A stretch of DNA of 64,000 nt from Selaginella tamariscina (GCA_003024785.1 PUQB01000183.1:62001-126000), one strand, 5' to 3'; positions 41,140 through 52,357 are shown, counted from the stretch's first letter. Translations and numbers: made by a program. Notes: generated by a model not told the origin, from the letters alone.

Positions 41140-42984
41140 GGGTTGTAATACATAAGGTTGTGAGGGTCAATTGTGAATCACGATTTGTGCTAATAACAAG
41201 TAATAATTTAATTTCATTTATGAGTTAAGTAAAGTTGTGAAGTATACAATAATAATTGATCATTTGACATAGTGGCAAGAAAAAATTATCTAAAAAGTTT
41301 AATGTTTATTCATATACGTTTCATGCTTTAATTGTGAATGGAGGGACACACATGCAATATCAAGACTCACTTGTGTGGAGGAACTACAAAATTGGAAAAC
41401 AATATGCATTTGCAAAGTGGATTTCTAAGACATACATATGTAATTTTGAAGAAGAGTTTAATCTTATGTTAAAGAGTATTTGTTGGTGATGTGTAACATG
41501 AAAAGAATTGTAAGTCACTTATATGAAGCCCGAAAGATAGGTACTTTTAAAATTTTAAAAAGAATTAAAAATGTACAACTTGTTTAGTTATTTTGAATGT
41601 TATGCTCTTTCCTCATCAGCTTTTGATGAAATTATAAATGAGATTGGTGTTATGACAATACAAAAAGAGCATTGGTCAGATTGCATTTTTCAAAGGGGAA
41701 CATTTTAGGAGTATTTCAAATATAGTCAAGTCATTGAACTCGTGGTTACTTGAATTTTTTTAAGGGGAACATTTTGGACAAATTTCAAACATAGCTAGTC
41801 ATTGACCTCGTGGTTACTTAAGGTTAGAGATGTTAATAATTGGGTTGGTCGTGGTTATTTAAAGAAAGATTATGTTAATGTTCTTTGAGTGTAAATCTTA
41901 AAAATAATAAGCTTGAGAAAGTGCTAGAAAAAAAGTTTATTTATTGAGTGGACAAAGCAAATAACATAAGATCGTTCATAATCGTTACTATATTGTGTTA
42001 TCATTAGATTTTACTATATTCAAAGTCTAAATATAAAAAATGTTTGTGTTATGGATAAACCAAAAGAACATATACTTGCTTTGGATGAAAAAAAAAAAAA
42101 AATAGAATATATATGCTCATGCAACAACAAGCTATTTTGTAAAGGAATGCGTGCAAGCTTATGCTATTATTTGTTATGTGCATATTACAACACATATGAT
42201 GGTGTGATGTATCCAATTAACCTCAAATAGCTTAAGAATAATGACACTTTTCCTCTTAAGACTGGGAGACTACTAATGAAAAATAAAAGTTCCATTATTA
42301 AGAAAAGGATGTGTAAGTAAATAATCTAAAAGTGTATGAATTCCATTTTATTTTTGTATTTTCAATGTAATTCCATGTTTTGTAGCATAAGGGTATAATT
42401 ATAATTTTCAACTTCTTCATAATTATAAATTTTTAATTTCAAAACTTAAAGGGAATATATATAATTTGACAAGTTTCAAAGCTAATAATCTCAAGTATTT
42501 AACATATTATGCTCACGTAATGATCCTCTAAATCTTAATATCATTTTAATAATTAATAATTATGTTCATTTTTATTCATAACTTGTTCTATAATATGTAT
42601 AAGAACATATTAAAGTAAGAATTTTGAAAATAACATATATAAGATTATGATTAAAATTCTCAAATAATTTAATTATTAATAAGTGATATTACTTGAATAT
42701 TAATTGTATGTCATCGTTTAACACAATATTAAAGGGTACTTAACAATTTAAAATATAAACATTTAGTATAGTGCATGTGTCTTTATCATGAGTTTTTTGA
42801 CATATAGGTTCATAATCAACTTCATCTAATGTAATATTTCAAGGGTGGCATGTGAAACTTCAAATTAATTATGACATTAATGAATTAACGTCATATTTCT
42901 CTATTTTTTATTTTTTTTTATTGTAGATCTCAACTCAAGAGCTTATATATAACTATAAATTAATACGAAGCAAAATCCATGAAT
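41140..42984. other. AT-rich intergenic DNA
   Basis: No ORF with a domain. A ~50-bp imperfect direct repeat 'aggggaacattttagga...gtcattga-ctcgtggttactt' occurs at about 41696-41752 and 41762-41820. Poly-A patch at 42089-42102. Nothing else supported. Confidence 0.5.
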
Positions 42985-43944
42985 TGATGTACTCTTTTAG
43001 TGTTTTGGTATCTCATGGATTAGTGCATTTAGTGCTTGATAAATACCAATAAATGTATATAAATTAGTATGTACTAAAACAAAATCTTTAGGAAGAGAAA
43101 GTCACATTCCATTAAATGTAGCATCACTCCTGCTTCTTCTCAAACAAAACAGCTAATAAGTTGGACTTGGTAGACAAGTATGTGCATAAATCTTATTGAT
43201 ACTTTAGGGCTTATAAGTGAAAATATAAGGCTCTCACATTCTTTTATGACCCTTGAGTTTCATAGCTTTTCTATGTTATAAGTACATTAAGATATAAGTT
43301 TCTTTACATGAGTACATGTACTTACCCTCCATAAGTGTGAGACTCAAGTGGATGGTTTTCCCTTGGTTGACCCATCTCCCAAACATGAATACAAATATGA
43401 ATTCACTAAGCATTAAAAGAAGAAGTGACCTTCACCACACAAAGTTCTTTAAATCACAATCACTCATTTGATCTTATTGAGACTAAAATGTTCATATATT
43501 AAAGTTTAAAAGTTTACCACGAGTATAATTTATACAAATATCTAAAAATCAATTTTGCCTCCATCTGTGATTTGAGCCTAAGCTTTGAGTCCTAGACAAA
43601 AAAAGAAAGAGGCCCTATACTTATGTACATAACAATCCTAATGTAACTTGTATCCATTGAATTGTGTAGTATCCATCTAAATCATATTAATGAATCAAAT
43701 AAAAACAAAAAACTTTTTGATATGTTTTTAAAATTTTAAAACTTAAAAAGCATATTGAATTTCACTTCACAATATCAATGTTGTATATGGTGTCAAATAG
43801 TCATTTCCAAATGGACCTAAAGCATATTATGTATTAAAAAGAAAACTTAACATTTAGCTTGTTGAAAATGAGTTTTGACATTCAAAATGGGATCATTATG
43901 TTCAACATTGCTAATGCAAACAAAAAATCTTATGAAATCATTTC
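42985..43944 (+). repeat. Dispersed repeat R1, copy 1 (matches 54290-55560)
   Basis: Starts 'tttagtgcttgataaata' and shares with 54300-55560, in order, 'atgtatataaattagtatgta', 'agaaagaga/gaagagaaagtcac', 'gttggac-tagtagacaa', 'agggctctcacattctttt', 'cataagtgtgagactcaagtg', 'ggtgtcaaatagtcat' and 'tgttgaaaatg'. Copy 1 lacks the internal ~270-bp duplication seen in copy 2. The LINE inserted just past its end. Confidence 0.75.
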
Positions 43945-43962
43945 CATATCATTTTGGAGAAG
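43945..43962 (+). repeat. LINE target-site duplication, left
   Basis: catatcattttggagaag; the right copy at 52340-52357 is catatcattttggaaaag, one mismatch over 18 bp. Together they bracket the whole LINE. Confidence 0.8.
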
Positions 43963-44457
43963 TGGTCCACTATATATACCTGCATAACCCTAAGACGTGG
44001 TTCACTGTAGGTTGTTCACTTGAACCGCCTTGGAGTGGAGTGCATAGATTCGAGCTGTGGGAGGTCTCCATGGGGGCGCCGCCATGGCGCCACACTGGCA
44101 CCATGAGCTTTGTGAGGTCTCGTGCAAGGGTTCTAGCTGGGGCTGATGTGTCTTGGATGGAGCAGTAGCAGGTGCATTGGTAGGAGCTGGGGTGGTGATG
44201 CATACAGTAGACAGCAACATTTAGGTGTAGAAGTAGTGGGAGGTAGGATCTGGGCAGGTTGGACCTGTGCACAGGGCGTAGAGCAGGGCAAGAAGTGAAA
44301 TGGATATGGGTATGGGATTTTGAGGCTGAAAGCGGAGCGCGAGGATTGGAATTGCAAGAGGGCATGATGGATTTCAAGCGATTTGATGGGGATGGAGTAG
44401 AATCGAAGGGCTCAAGGTGTGCAGGGTAAGCCAGAAATTAGGGTTCACACGTAAGGA

Positions 44458-44585
44458 TTAGGGCAGAGGAGAGCAAAGCAGAGTAGAGCAGAGTAGGGCA
44501 AAGCATAGCAGAGTAGGGTAGAACAGAACAGGAGCAAGGTTGGAGGTAGAGCAGAGTAGATAGAACAGAGCAAGAGCAGGGTCGG
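44458..44585 (+). repeat. Purine-rich minisatellite in LINE leader
   Basis: Units of about 10-12 bp ('agagcagagtag', 'agcaaagc', 'gaacagagca') recur about a dozen times. It lies in the putative 5' untranslated region of the LINE, where tandem repeats often act as internal promoter units; that role is inference. Confidence 0.65.
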
Positions 44586-44659
44586 AGGAACTTGAGGATC
44601 ATGGTGGAGACTAGGCGTATTCGGCAGATGAGAGAGGGACTATCGAACCAGTGGAGGAG

Positions 44660-46312
44660 ATGGGCGGCGGAGATGAGGACTCGGCTGTGACGGGGCAGGG
44701 GTGTGTGAGAAATCAGGATTCGGCTCATCAGTCGGGGACGGATAGTAGTGGTCGTGCACTTTCGAGTTCAGATGGTGCATACAGTTCAAGGAAGAGTGAG
44801 GAAAGTTCGGACAGTGAGCGGGCAGCGAGCGAGGACGGGGGTGAAGGATGGATGATCCTGCATTCTGATGGTGCAGCGAAGGAGAACCCCAAGGGAGTGG
44901 CAGGTGCTGGGACAGTACTATCGATGCTGAATGGGAAGGTTGTTCGCGAAATGCTACAGCCACTTCTGCGTGCAACCAATAACGAGGCAGAGTATTGGGG
45001 ACTCACAATTGGAATGTGTGTCGCAAAGGAAGCTAGAGCTCTATCGGTGCGGGCTTTCTGCGATTCGGACCTGATGGCCAAGCAGGTTTGTGAGCAGGTG
45101 GGGGTGAAGAAGCAGTCTCTCCAAGTATTGCACAAGCGTGTAATGATTCTGGCGAAACAGTTTGAACACTTTGAGATGGTTCATGTACCCCGGAAGGAGA
45201 ATGCGAGAGCGGATGCTCTCTCTAACCAGGCCGTTGCTTTGGCAACAGCTGCCAAGAATGGAAGTGTGGAACAACCACTGGTGGATGAGGATGTGGTGGT
45301 GTGGGAAACACTTCCCAAAGTACCTGGAGAACTGGAGGAGTGGATTTGTGCGTTGCGCTTCGAGGATCCCTCTTCAACGTTTCTGAGAATGGCGCAGGAG
45401 GAGGTGCAAACCTTAACTCCAATAAAGGTGGTGCTAGTTGCAGTGGGACCCCAGTGTATCCTCATGGAACGGTTGGAAGACGGACAATGGGTTCTTTCCC
45501 GCCTTGCTTGTGGAGAGGAGGAAACTCCAGCAGTGGCGCTGCAACATATGGCCGAAGAGAGGTTTGGCTGGACCGAGGGCAGCTTCTCTATCCAAGAAAC
45601 TGAGTCGGGTGTATGTGAAGTCCGATGGATCGGTAAGAAACCCCTGCGGCTCCCAACTGCGTATGTGTGGAGCTTGTCGGATGAGGTTGATGACGCGCGG
45701 AGAGCACATAACATTGCGAACTGTCTACGAAAACAGGAAGTGGAGAACCGAGCATGGGCTGAGCAGTGCAAAGTGCCATCCCCGCAGAGGGGGAATCATA
45801 ATGCTATCATACCTTGGCAACTGCCTCCGATGCAGATGAGTTCACCACCACGGTCCCCGATCATGGCCGATCGTGCAGGGCCAAGTTTGGTAGCTCCAAC
45901 TCCGGCGGGAGCTAGTGCAAAGGAGACAATCCCTCCAAGATCGGTGAAGATGGGACCTACAAATGCCTGGGCGAATAATGGCGGTGAAAAGCTAAAGGCA
46001 GATGTGGGCATATCCTGGGAGAGGGTGATCCAAGTGCCACCGGGAGTGCGCTTTGAGTACTTGAAGGAGGTTGAAAACGTTGATGGAGAGCTGGAGCTGT
46101 GTTTTGCCCTGTCTGACGAGGAGGAAGAATTGATGAAGAATGAACTCCGGATGGAGGCTCAAGGGAACCGCTTCGTGGTGCTGTTCATGGGCCGTTACCC
46201 ACCAACAGGAGAAACTCGTGACTGGATGAATGCGGCGCTAGGAGATCCAGGGCAGCAACACTCAGGACCCGTATTCGCAACCTTGGTCGAGGATGTTTTG
46301 AAGCTATGTTGA
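44660..46312 (+). CDS. LINE ORF1: RNase H, Nudix-like segment and gag domain
   Basis: About 550 codons. Residues ~55-195 are a complete RNase H: 'LHSDGAAKENPKGVAGAGTV' (Asp), 'LLRATNNEAEYWGLTIGM' (Glu), 'FCDSDLMAKQVC' (Asp) and 'RKENARADALSNQAVALA' (Asp). Residues ~255-340 resemble a Nudix fold, 'VLVAVGPQCILMERLEDGQW' followed by a Nudix-box-like 'GEEETPAVALQHMAEERFGW', in which R-E of the usual RE-x-x-EE is replaced by Q-H, so hydrolysis is doubtful. A Pro-rich linker leads to a DUF4283-like gag part 'NRFVVLFMGRYPPTGETRDW'. The start is the first ATG with this frame open. In known plant L1 elements RNase H, when present, sits at the end of ORF2; here it starts ORF1. Confidence 0.75.
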   Translation: MGGGDEDSAVTGQGCVRNQDSAHQSGTDSSGRALSSSDGAYSSRKSEESSDSERAASEDGGEGWMILHSDGAAKENPKGVAGAGTVLSMLNGKVVREMLQPLLRATNNEAEYWGLTIGMCVAKEARALSVRAFCDSDLMAKQVCEQVGVKKQSLQVLHKRVMILAKQFEHFEMVHVPRKENARADALSNQAVALATAAKNGSVEQPLVDEDVVVWETLPKVPGELEEWICALRFEDPSSTFLRMAQEEVQTLTPIKVVLVAVGPQCILMERLEDGQWVLSRLACGEEETPAVALQHMAEERFGWTEGSFSIQETESGVCEVRWIGKKPLRLPTAYVWSLSDEVDDARRAHNIANCLRKQEVENRAWAEQCKVPSPQRGNHNAIIPWQLPPMQMSSPPRSPIMADRAGPSLVAPTPAGASAKETIPPRSVKMGPTNAWANNGGEKLKADVGISWERVIQVPPGVRFEYLKEVENVDGELELCFALSDEEEELMKNELRMEAQGNRFVVLFMGRYPPTGETRDWMNAALGDPGQQHSGPVFATLVEDVLKLC

Positions 46313-47104
46313 AGAACACAGATGGACTACAAGAATTGTTGACCGGAAAACGTTGAGGATGGGCCAATTTAGGGCGCGACTCCTAAAGTGGGCACCTCTG
46401 TTTTCGGTGGAGGATAAGGATGACTTGCTGGCAGCCAATGAGGACAGGGAGTTGGAGGTGTGGGGCCTACCATCCCTTTTCTGCGATAGCGAGGAACTAA
46501 TGATGCGTCTAGCTGTGGATCTCGGAGCGACTGAGTATGTCGTTTCTCAATCGCCGCATGGAGTGGAAGGGCCAGTGTGGATGCGTGTTCCGAGCTATAG
46601 GACATATCCTGCGGTTATGTGGTTTGAAAGGGTACGTGTAGGATTGGTCCTCAAGGGAGGAGTTGGGGCATGCAGGTTCTGCAAAATGCAGGGGCACACG
46701 CTGGACTAGTGTAAGCGATTGGCAGCAAAGAAGCTGAAGCAGAGAGAAGAGGTGAGAGTGGAGAAAGGTGATGAGCAGAGCGACGGATGGCAAACCCCGA
46801 AGAAGGCCCAAACGACTCCCCAAGCAACTCCGCGAAAGAGTGTGGCAATGAGCAACCCTTTTGCCGGACTGGAGACCGAGACAGAGTAGCAATTGAAGCA
46901 AAGGGAAGTCCCGCCATCATTACCAATTCAGGCCAATCGTAAGCAATGGACCAAGAAGAAGAAGAAGATTAGAGTGCAATTGTACGCTCGTAAGAGTGTG
47001 GCATCTACACTTAGAGCACGAACAGGTGGAACAAAGAGGGTAGTGGCAGAGAGTGGACCAGTGGAGAAGCGTGGTGAGGCGCGAGTGCAATCAGCCTCGA
47101 AATG
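46313..47104 (+). pseudogene. LINE ORF1 continuation: gag end, CCHC knuckle, basic tail
   Basis: After the ORF1 stop the gag homology continues one frame over at 46353-46709: 'LLAANEDRELEVWGLPSLFC', 'ERVRVGLVLKGGVGA', then 'CRFCKMQGHTLD', a stop, and 'CKRLAAKKLKQRE'. Read through the stop this is a full C-x2-C-x4-H-x4-C knuckle, so the TAG at 46708 replaced a codon inside it. A basic stretch ('KKKKIRVQLYARKS') at 46940-47000 suits RNA binding. ORF1 thus carries at least one frameshift and two stops. Confidence 0.65.
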
Positions 47105-47550
47105 ATGCTCGTGGAGGACCAAGGAGGATGGGATGCGTGAATTGCTCGTGACATGCAAGGAGGGGATTGGGGAGGTTCCCTTGATTACCCCGGGGTTTCA
47201 TGAGAAGAAGGAGCTGGTGAAGCTCTTGAGCATTCATAACATATTCAATTCATTGAGCATGTCCCTAGAAAGTGACAAAAGAACTATACCTCCAATCGAA
47301 TTTGCTAGAGTCAACTAGAAATCTTATAAGGACTTCATCGGAACATAAAATTAGGGGAAGAGTTTTTTAAAAAGCACAACCATGCTGGGCGGGCGGAGGA
47401 TGCTCTGCAGGTGCTAGTGAAAGACTTCTCTCCTTCGCTAGATTATGTAATGGCTGAGCTGCGGTTTGCAAGAGCTCCAAATCTACCAAAGGATTTGGTC
47501 TGGGTGGCGGACATGGGACAGATTCCGGACCCAGGTTTTACATCCGCTTA

Positions 47551-48404
47551 ATGACGAGCTTCCACATCATTACCTGGAACGTCAACGGTCTCGCGAACGT
47601 GGACGCAGCAGGGATACGACGTAGAGCACGAATAGCGCAGAACTTAGCAGAAGTGGGGGTAAGGCATTCAGTTGACCTACTGATGTTGCAGGAACATCAT
47701 GTAGCAGCAGTCAACGTTGGTGAAGGGCAGGTGTTCTTCCCTGCTGGACGAACCTTTTAGAACCCAGCCACCGGACAAACAGGTGGCACGTTAATTGGAG
47801 TGGCTAATCGGTGGGCCGGGATGGTTGCAAGGCATGAGATCATTGTATGGAGCCGTGTGCACTGCGTTGTGTTGGATGTCTGGGGACGAAGGATTGGTGT
47901 ACTCAACGTATATGCACCAGTAGGACGCTGGTCACTAGAGCGTGTGCGGTTATGGAGACAATTGGTGGACTGGGCGCCGGATGATGTAGACGAGTGGATT
48001 GTGGGAGGAGACTTCAACATGGTGGAGACCGAAGATGACTCGTCTGACTCCACAGTAGCCACACCCTGCATGCCAGAAGAGGCAGAATGAGATGCAAGCG
48101 TGGAGATTGTTGCAAGTCACTTTTGGGATCTCGGACGCTTATGGCTTGGATGGTTATGTGCCGCATGCTCCAAGGTTCACGTGGACAGGTGTGCTCCCAG
48201 GGGGTAGGCCAATCAGCAAACACTTGGATTGGCTGTATCTTTTTGGTTGGTTTTCAACGCGTAGTGGGTGCATGACTAGGTGGCAGGGATTCGGTGTGTC
48301 TGACCACGCTCCGCTCTCGGTGCGAGTAAAGATCTCAGAAAATCCAGTTGCTCAGCGTCGACCCCGAGGATCACTCGACGGTTCATTAAAGACCCAAAAA
48401 TCCT
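47551..48404 (+). CDS. LINE ORF2: AP-like endonuclease
   Basis: Opens 'MTSFHIITWNVNGLANVDAA', with the N-x-N-G metal site, and 'VDLLMLQEHH' (catalytic Glu of LQE). An in-frame TAG lies at 47758. Then 'VLNVYAPVGRW', 'WIVGGDFNMVETEDD' (G-D-F-N), and after a shift at about 48085 'HAPRFTWTGVLPGG', 'KHLDWLYLFG' and 'FGVSDHAPLSVRV' (catalytic S-D-H). All active-site motifs of the L1 endonuclease, which nicks target DNA to start reverse transcription, are present, but a stop and a shift split the frame. Confidence 0.8.
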
Positions 48405-48468
48405 GACTCACTTGGAGGAGGAGTGGACCCGATGAGAGGAAGCGGGAACAGCGGGCTTAGCTGCCTTC

Positions 48469-50266
48469 TTGGAGTATGTTTCACAGTATTGTTGTGAGGT
48501 TCAGATTTGCAGACATCGCAAGGTATTTAGTAGGACGCGAGCAGTCCGAGCCAGCCTTGCAGCGAGTGAGCGGTTGTTAGGTAGGTACCCGGGGCATCAA
48601 TGGCTAACGATGCATCGAGAAGCACTGAAACGACACTTAGAGCAGCTCAAAGCGGAGAAGGCAATGGATTGCCATAAGCTTAGGGACTTGCGATGGTATA
48701 CAAGTGAGTGCACCCTCAACGCAGAGTTCTTTAGAGCCATTTGCCCGGCGACAAGAGGGAAGCTCATCTTTGGACTTAGGAATGAGGCGGGACAGATCTA
48801 CGAAGAAGTAGACGAGATGCTGAAGATAGGCACGACATACTTCTAGCAACTCTTCACGGCTGAGCCGTGGACAACCGACCGCTTTTGGGGGTGTGAGGCC
48901 GTGCTTTCAACCGTCCCCCCAGTGATCACGGAAGAAATGGCTCATCAGTTGCTACAGCCCTTCACGGAGGCGGAGTTACTAGCAGCGGCACGTGAGCTCA
49001 ACAAGCGGGACAAGTCCCCGGGCGTGGATGGTATCCCCATGGAATTCTTTGTACAAGCCTGGCGGTGGTTAGGAGGTGCAATACTTGCTGAGTGGAATGC
49101 AGCAAAGGAAACACACCCAGTTCAGACATGGAGCGCGGCTTTCACGGACGGGCTAGTGACATTGATTCCAAAGGAGGGCAGTGATGATGCGTCGGAGATG
49201 AGATGCTGGCGGCCGATTTTGATGATGAACTCGATCTACAAGATCTTCGCAAAGACGTTAGCCAACCGCCTGCAGCTGGTCATGCGAGTGATTGTGTGCC
49301 ACGCACAAAACGGGTTTCTAAAAGGCCGACAGCTCTACAAAAACGTGATCACCATGATCTTGGCTGGAGAATTGGCTGGAGAATGGGCAGGAAGCCTTCC
49401 GAAACCCTACTGCTTGCTGCTGCTCGATGGGGAAAAGGCGTACGACAGGGTGGACTGGAGCTTTTTAGAGATGGTGATGCGACGGCTTGGTTTTCCGGCT
49501 AGGTTTGTAAGGTGGATTGCGAGGCTCTATTAGCAATCAACGAGTCGTTTGGTCATCAATGGATGGATGGGGCGGCCAATTCGTCTCTCTAGATCGGTAA
49601 GGCAAGGATGCTCACTTGCATCGTACCTCTTCTTGATGCAGGCTGAAGCGCTACATGCGTATATGCATCGAGACCGCCCGTCCAAGCCGGGGGATTCCGC
49701 TACCAGATTGCCAGGGGCCTCTGCGCGACCTTGGTCCGCTGAGGGAGAGAACCATTCTTGACAGCCTTTTTGCGGATGACACAGGATTTTTGGTGTTGGG
49801 AACAACAGAGAACTTGGATCGGGTAAAGCAGCTACTTGATCGGTTCAACTTTGTGGCTGGGGGCAAGACGAATTGGCATAAGTCCCGTGGTGTGTGGCTC
49901 AGTGCACATGCGAGGCCGGATTGGGGAGCATACTGGGGATTTATCTGGGTCGAGCAGGGGAGGACAACTAGGTATCTCGGGTTCCAGTTGGGTGATCGGT
50001 ATGATGCAAGCAGACAAGGCGAGTTTGTACTGCAGCGACTCCTAGCCCATATCTGCAGTTGGGGTAACCATTCGCTGTCTCTCCCGGCTCACCTTGTGGT
50101 GGCCAACGCAGTGCTCCTAGGCAGCCTTTGGTTCTACATGGGAGTTTGGAGCCTCAATGCAACACATGTAAAGGAGATAGAGCAGCTTCTTCGGGTGTAC
50201 ATCTGGAAAGGTTCAAGCCGCAAGCAGAGGTACCAGGCTCGTGTGAGATGGGATTCTTGTGCATGA
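48469..50266 (+). pseudogene. LINE ORF2: reverse transcriptase
   Basis: A linker frame (48469-48846) is followed after a stop by RT: 'LNKRDKSPGVDGIPMEFFVQ' (block 1), 'LVTLIPKEGSDDASEMRCWR' and 'PILMMNSIYKIFAKTLANRL', 'AQNGFLKGRQLYKNV', 'LLLLDGEKAYDRVDWSFLEM' (first Asp), then a stop at 49532, 'RPIRLSRSVRQGCSLASYLF' and 'ILDSLFADDTGFLVLGTTEN', where FADD is the catalytic pair. 'NWHKSRGVWLSA' belongs to the thumb. The frame changes near 49700. Confidence 0.85.
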
Positions 50267-50272
50267 CCACAG

Positions 50273-51068
50273 GTGAATGGAGGAATCGGGTTGCTTGCCC
50301 CAGGCCTTATAGCTCGAGCGTTGATGGTCAAGATGATGGTGCGTTGTTTTTTTCCAGGGTGTCAGCCGTGGAAGGTGATGCTCCGCGCCTTGCTCCTGCA
50401 AGTCAGACCCCTTAGATCATCTGCAACTACAACGGTCCAATGGGTCGAAGATCCCCGTTGGATATTCAGCATACCGCCCTTTAGGATTCCGGCGTCTCGT
50501 AACTCATACAGCAAGAAACTGTTACGGTACTGGATGGAGCTTCGGACAGCCCTGATTCCCGTGCGCCCTTCACGACTTGAAGAATTGAACTCCCTTCCAC
50601 TATTTCTCCACGAGCTAGTCCATCCGGTGGGCATCGGGCTATCTCTTGGAGATGAGCGTATGCCACAAGGAGTTAAGGTAGTATACAGACGGTGGCATGT
50701 AGCCGGGCTGTGTACGGTGGGCCAACTTCGAGAGCTAGACATGTAGCCAGATAGGGTGTCAGCATGGTTCGTAAGTGGGAACCAGAAAGAGTTGCACTGC
50801 GGCTAATGAATAGTGAGGTAACAGCACTCGGCATCTTGCTGTCAGTGCGTGAGCAGGTGTTATGAGACTTCGGAGGCACTTGGCCGGAGAGCGAGGTCCG
50901 AGTGGGGGACTGGTGCCACATTGGGACGAGGGTTTGGTACATAGCTGACATGGACGCTCGAAAAGGTGCAGGCTTTCGAGTAGGACAAGATGGTCTCCTC
51001 AACCCGCAAGTGGTCCAGTTTTCTCCTCTTCCGGAGTTGGTGAACGTCGGATTGGTGCGTGTGATGAT
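50273..51068 (+). pseudogene. LINE ORF2: RT C-terminal linker
   Basis: A 157-codon frame, 50273-50746, reads 'NGGIGLLAPGLIARALMVKM' and 'RCFFPGCQPWKVMLRALL', the plant LINE segment that follows RT ('GGLGL...N.ALL.KW' pattern). The stop at 50744 and others up to 51068 interrupt the run to the zinc-finger part. No separate enzyme domain. Confidence 0.65.
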
Positions 51069-52046
51069 ATGGCAAAGAAGAGGCCAACAGTGGATCCGGA
51101 AGTGAAGCATGGGCAATGGAGACATTTAATGGTCTTTCAGAACCAGCTAGTTGAAGAGCTAGAGTTTGATCCGAAGATGTGGAGGTGGTGGAGTGCGGCG
51201 GGACGTGGGTTCTTCAATTATGAACCATGGGTGGGACGAGTGGTTTTCACGGGAAGGCGACCTCCATCAAAGCTGGAGGAACACATGGGAAGGATCGGGC
51301 TTCCTAGATTGCTTGCATGGACGTTGGGAAGTGAGATCTGGGCCGGATATTGGTCGAGTGGGATCAAGACCTTTATGTGGCTCTTGCTGCAAGATAGTTT
51401 GGCTGTCCGAGCCAACGTTCGGGGGTTACCTTGCAATGCATGCATGTGTTGTGGAGAATTGGAGACTGAGCGCCATTGTTTATGGGAGTGTCGTGCCGCC
51501 AAGGCAGTTTGGAGCAGAGCGATGACCCTGGTGCAAAGGTTGGTTCGTGGAGATGATGCCACAATAGGATGGGAGACGGCTTGCCTCGGTGAACATGTAT
51601 CCCATGTGCATGCCACATCGAGGGTCTGGCGAGTCTCAGGAAGACTTGATACGAGGTCGGTATATGATCCGGGCGGACAGCAGGTGGTAATGGAAGAGCC
51701 ACCTGGGCTCTGGCTAAACCAATGGTACTTCCTACGTGGGGTGACCATGTGGACGATCTGGCGAGCCCACAACACAGAGGTCTTTCAAGGGCACAGATGG
51801 AGTCTACAACGAACGATCATGTTTATGTGGGTAACCTTAGTCTCGTTAGTAGCTGGATCGTATGAGGAAGCACATGCCACGTGTGACATCGGGGAGTACC
51901 GGGTGTATGAAGAACAGTGGTTGCTAGCACTTGGCCGCATTGTGCGAGGACGTGGGAGCTTGCGTGCATCTGTCTACTGGCGGTGGCAACCGCCTTTGTG
52001 GTTTCTAGAGGGAGATGCTTCCTTGGATGCCGCTTGGAGAGACTGA
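51069..52046 (+). CDS. LINE ORF2: zf-RVT C-terminal domain
   Basis: 325 open codons. 'WSSGIKTFMWLLLQDSLAVR' and 'CNACMCCGELETERHCLWEC' with 'RAAKAVWSR' form the zf-RVT module (C-x2-C ... H-x-x-W-x-C) found after RT in plant non-LTR elements. The rest ('MWTIWRAHNTEVFQG') matches the usual 'W.iW..RN...F' tail. No RNase H domain follows, in contrast to plant L1 elements that acquired one at this end. The stop at 52044 is likely the natural end of ORF2. Confidence 0.8.
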   Translation: MAKKRPTVDPEVKHGQWRHLMVFQNQLVEELEFDPKMWRWWSAAGRGFFNYEPWVGRVVFTGRRPPSKLEEHMGRIGLPRLLAWTLGSEIWAGYWSSGIKTFMWLLLQDSLAVRANVRGLPCNACMCCGELETERHCLWECRAAKAVWSRAMTLVQRLVRGDDATIGWETACLGEHVSHVHATSRVWRVSGRLDTRSVYDPGGQQVVMEEPPGLWLNQWYFLRGVTMWTIWRAHNTEVFQGHRWSLQRTIMFMWVTLVSLVAGSYEEAHATCDIGEYRVYEEQWLLALGRIVRGRGSLRASVYWRWQPPLWFLEGDASLDAAWRD

Positions 52047-52074
52047 GTCCCACTTGTCGCAACTTGAGGAAATG

Positions 52075-52215
52075 GCTGACATAGCATGTGGTCGACGTGA
52101 CGGGGCTGATGTGGCAGGAAGCTATGTGACAAGCTGCTAATGTGTCAGGATGTTGATGTGGCAGGTTGCTGACATGGTAGGATGCTGATGTGGCAGGTAG
52201 GTTACGTGGCAGAGG
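52075..52215 (+). repeat. LINE 3' minisatellite (GCTGATGTGGCAGG)n
   Basis: About seven imperfect units of 17-19 bp: 'gctgacatagcatg', 'gctgatgtggcagga', 'gctatgtgaca', 'gctaatgtgtcagga', 'gttgatgtggcagg', 'gctgacatggtagga' and 'gctgatgtggcagg'. It lies just after ORF2, 125 bp before the right target duplication. Confidence 0.75.
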
Positions 52216-52339
52216 TAGAAGGCTAGGCTAGCAATAGGAGGTAGCATGCAGTAGAAAATAAGGTAGTCACCCTTTATTCGCTAAAGGAATCCTCTGATGT
52301 ACACTACTACACTATTGAATAAGATACACAAAATTCCAG

Positions 52340-52357
52340 CATATCATTTTGGAAAAG
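52340..52357 (+). repeat. LINE target-site duplication, right
   Basis: catatcattttggaaaag, pairing with 43945-43962. The sequence just before it is 'aatacacaaaattccag'-like with no poly(A) run, which is unusual for an L1-type tail. Confidence 0.8.

Larger units (their letters stand above)
43963..52339 (+). mobile_element. L1-type LINE with N-terminal RNase H in ORF1, ~8.4 kb
   Basis: Flanked by an 18-bp target duplication with one mismatch. From 5' to 3': a leader with AGAGCAGAGTAG repeats (44458-44585); ORF1 with RNase H, Nudix-like segment, gag and CCHC knuckle (44660-46740); a basic linker; ORF2 with AP endonuclease (47551-48400), reverse transcriptase (48900-49870) and a zf-RVT type C-terminal finger (51069-52046); then a GCTGATGTGGCAGG minisatellite and a short 3' tail without an obvious poly(A). 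GC content is clearly higher than the AT-rich flanks. ORF2 is broken by several stops and shifts. Confidence 0.85.

Noticed and set aside
45181-45771. 196-codon minus-strand ORF within LINE ORF1, and similar antisense ORFs at 50362-50742 and 51218-51775
   Set aside because: Shadows of the sense RNase H, Nudix-like and RT reading frames; no domain.
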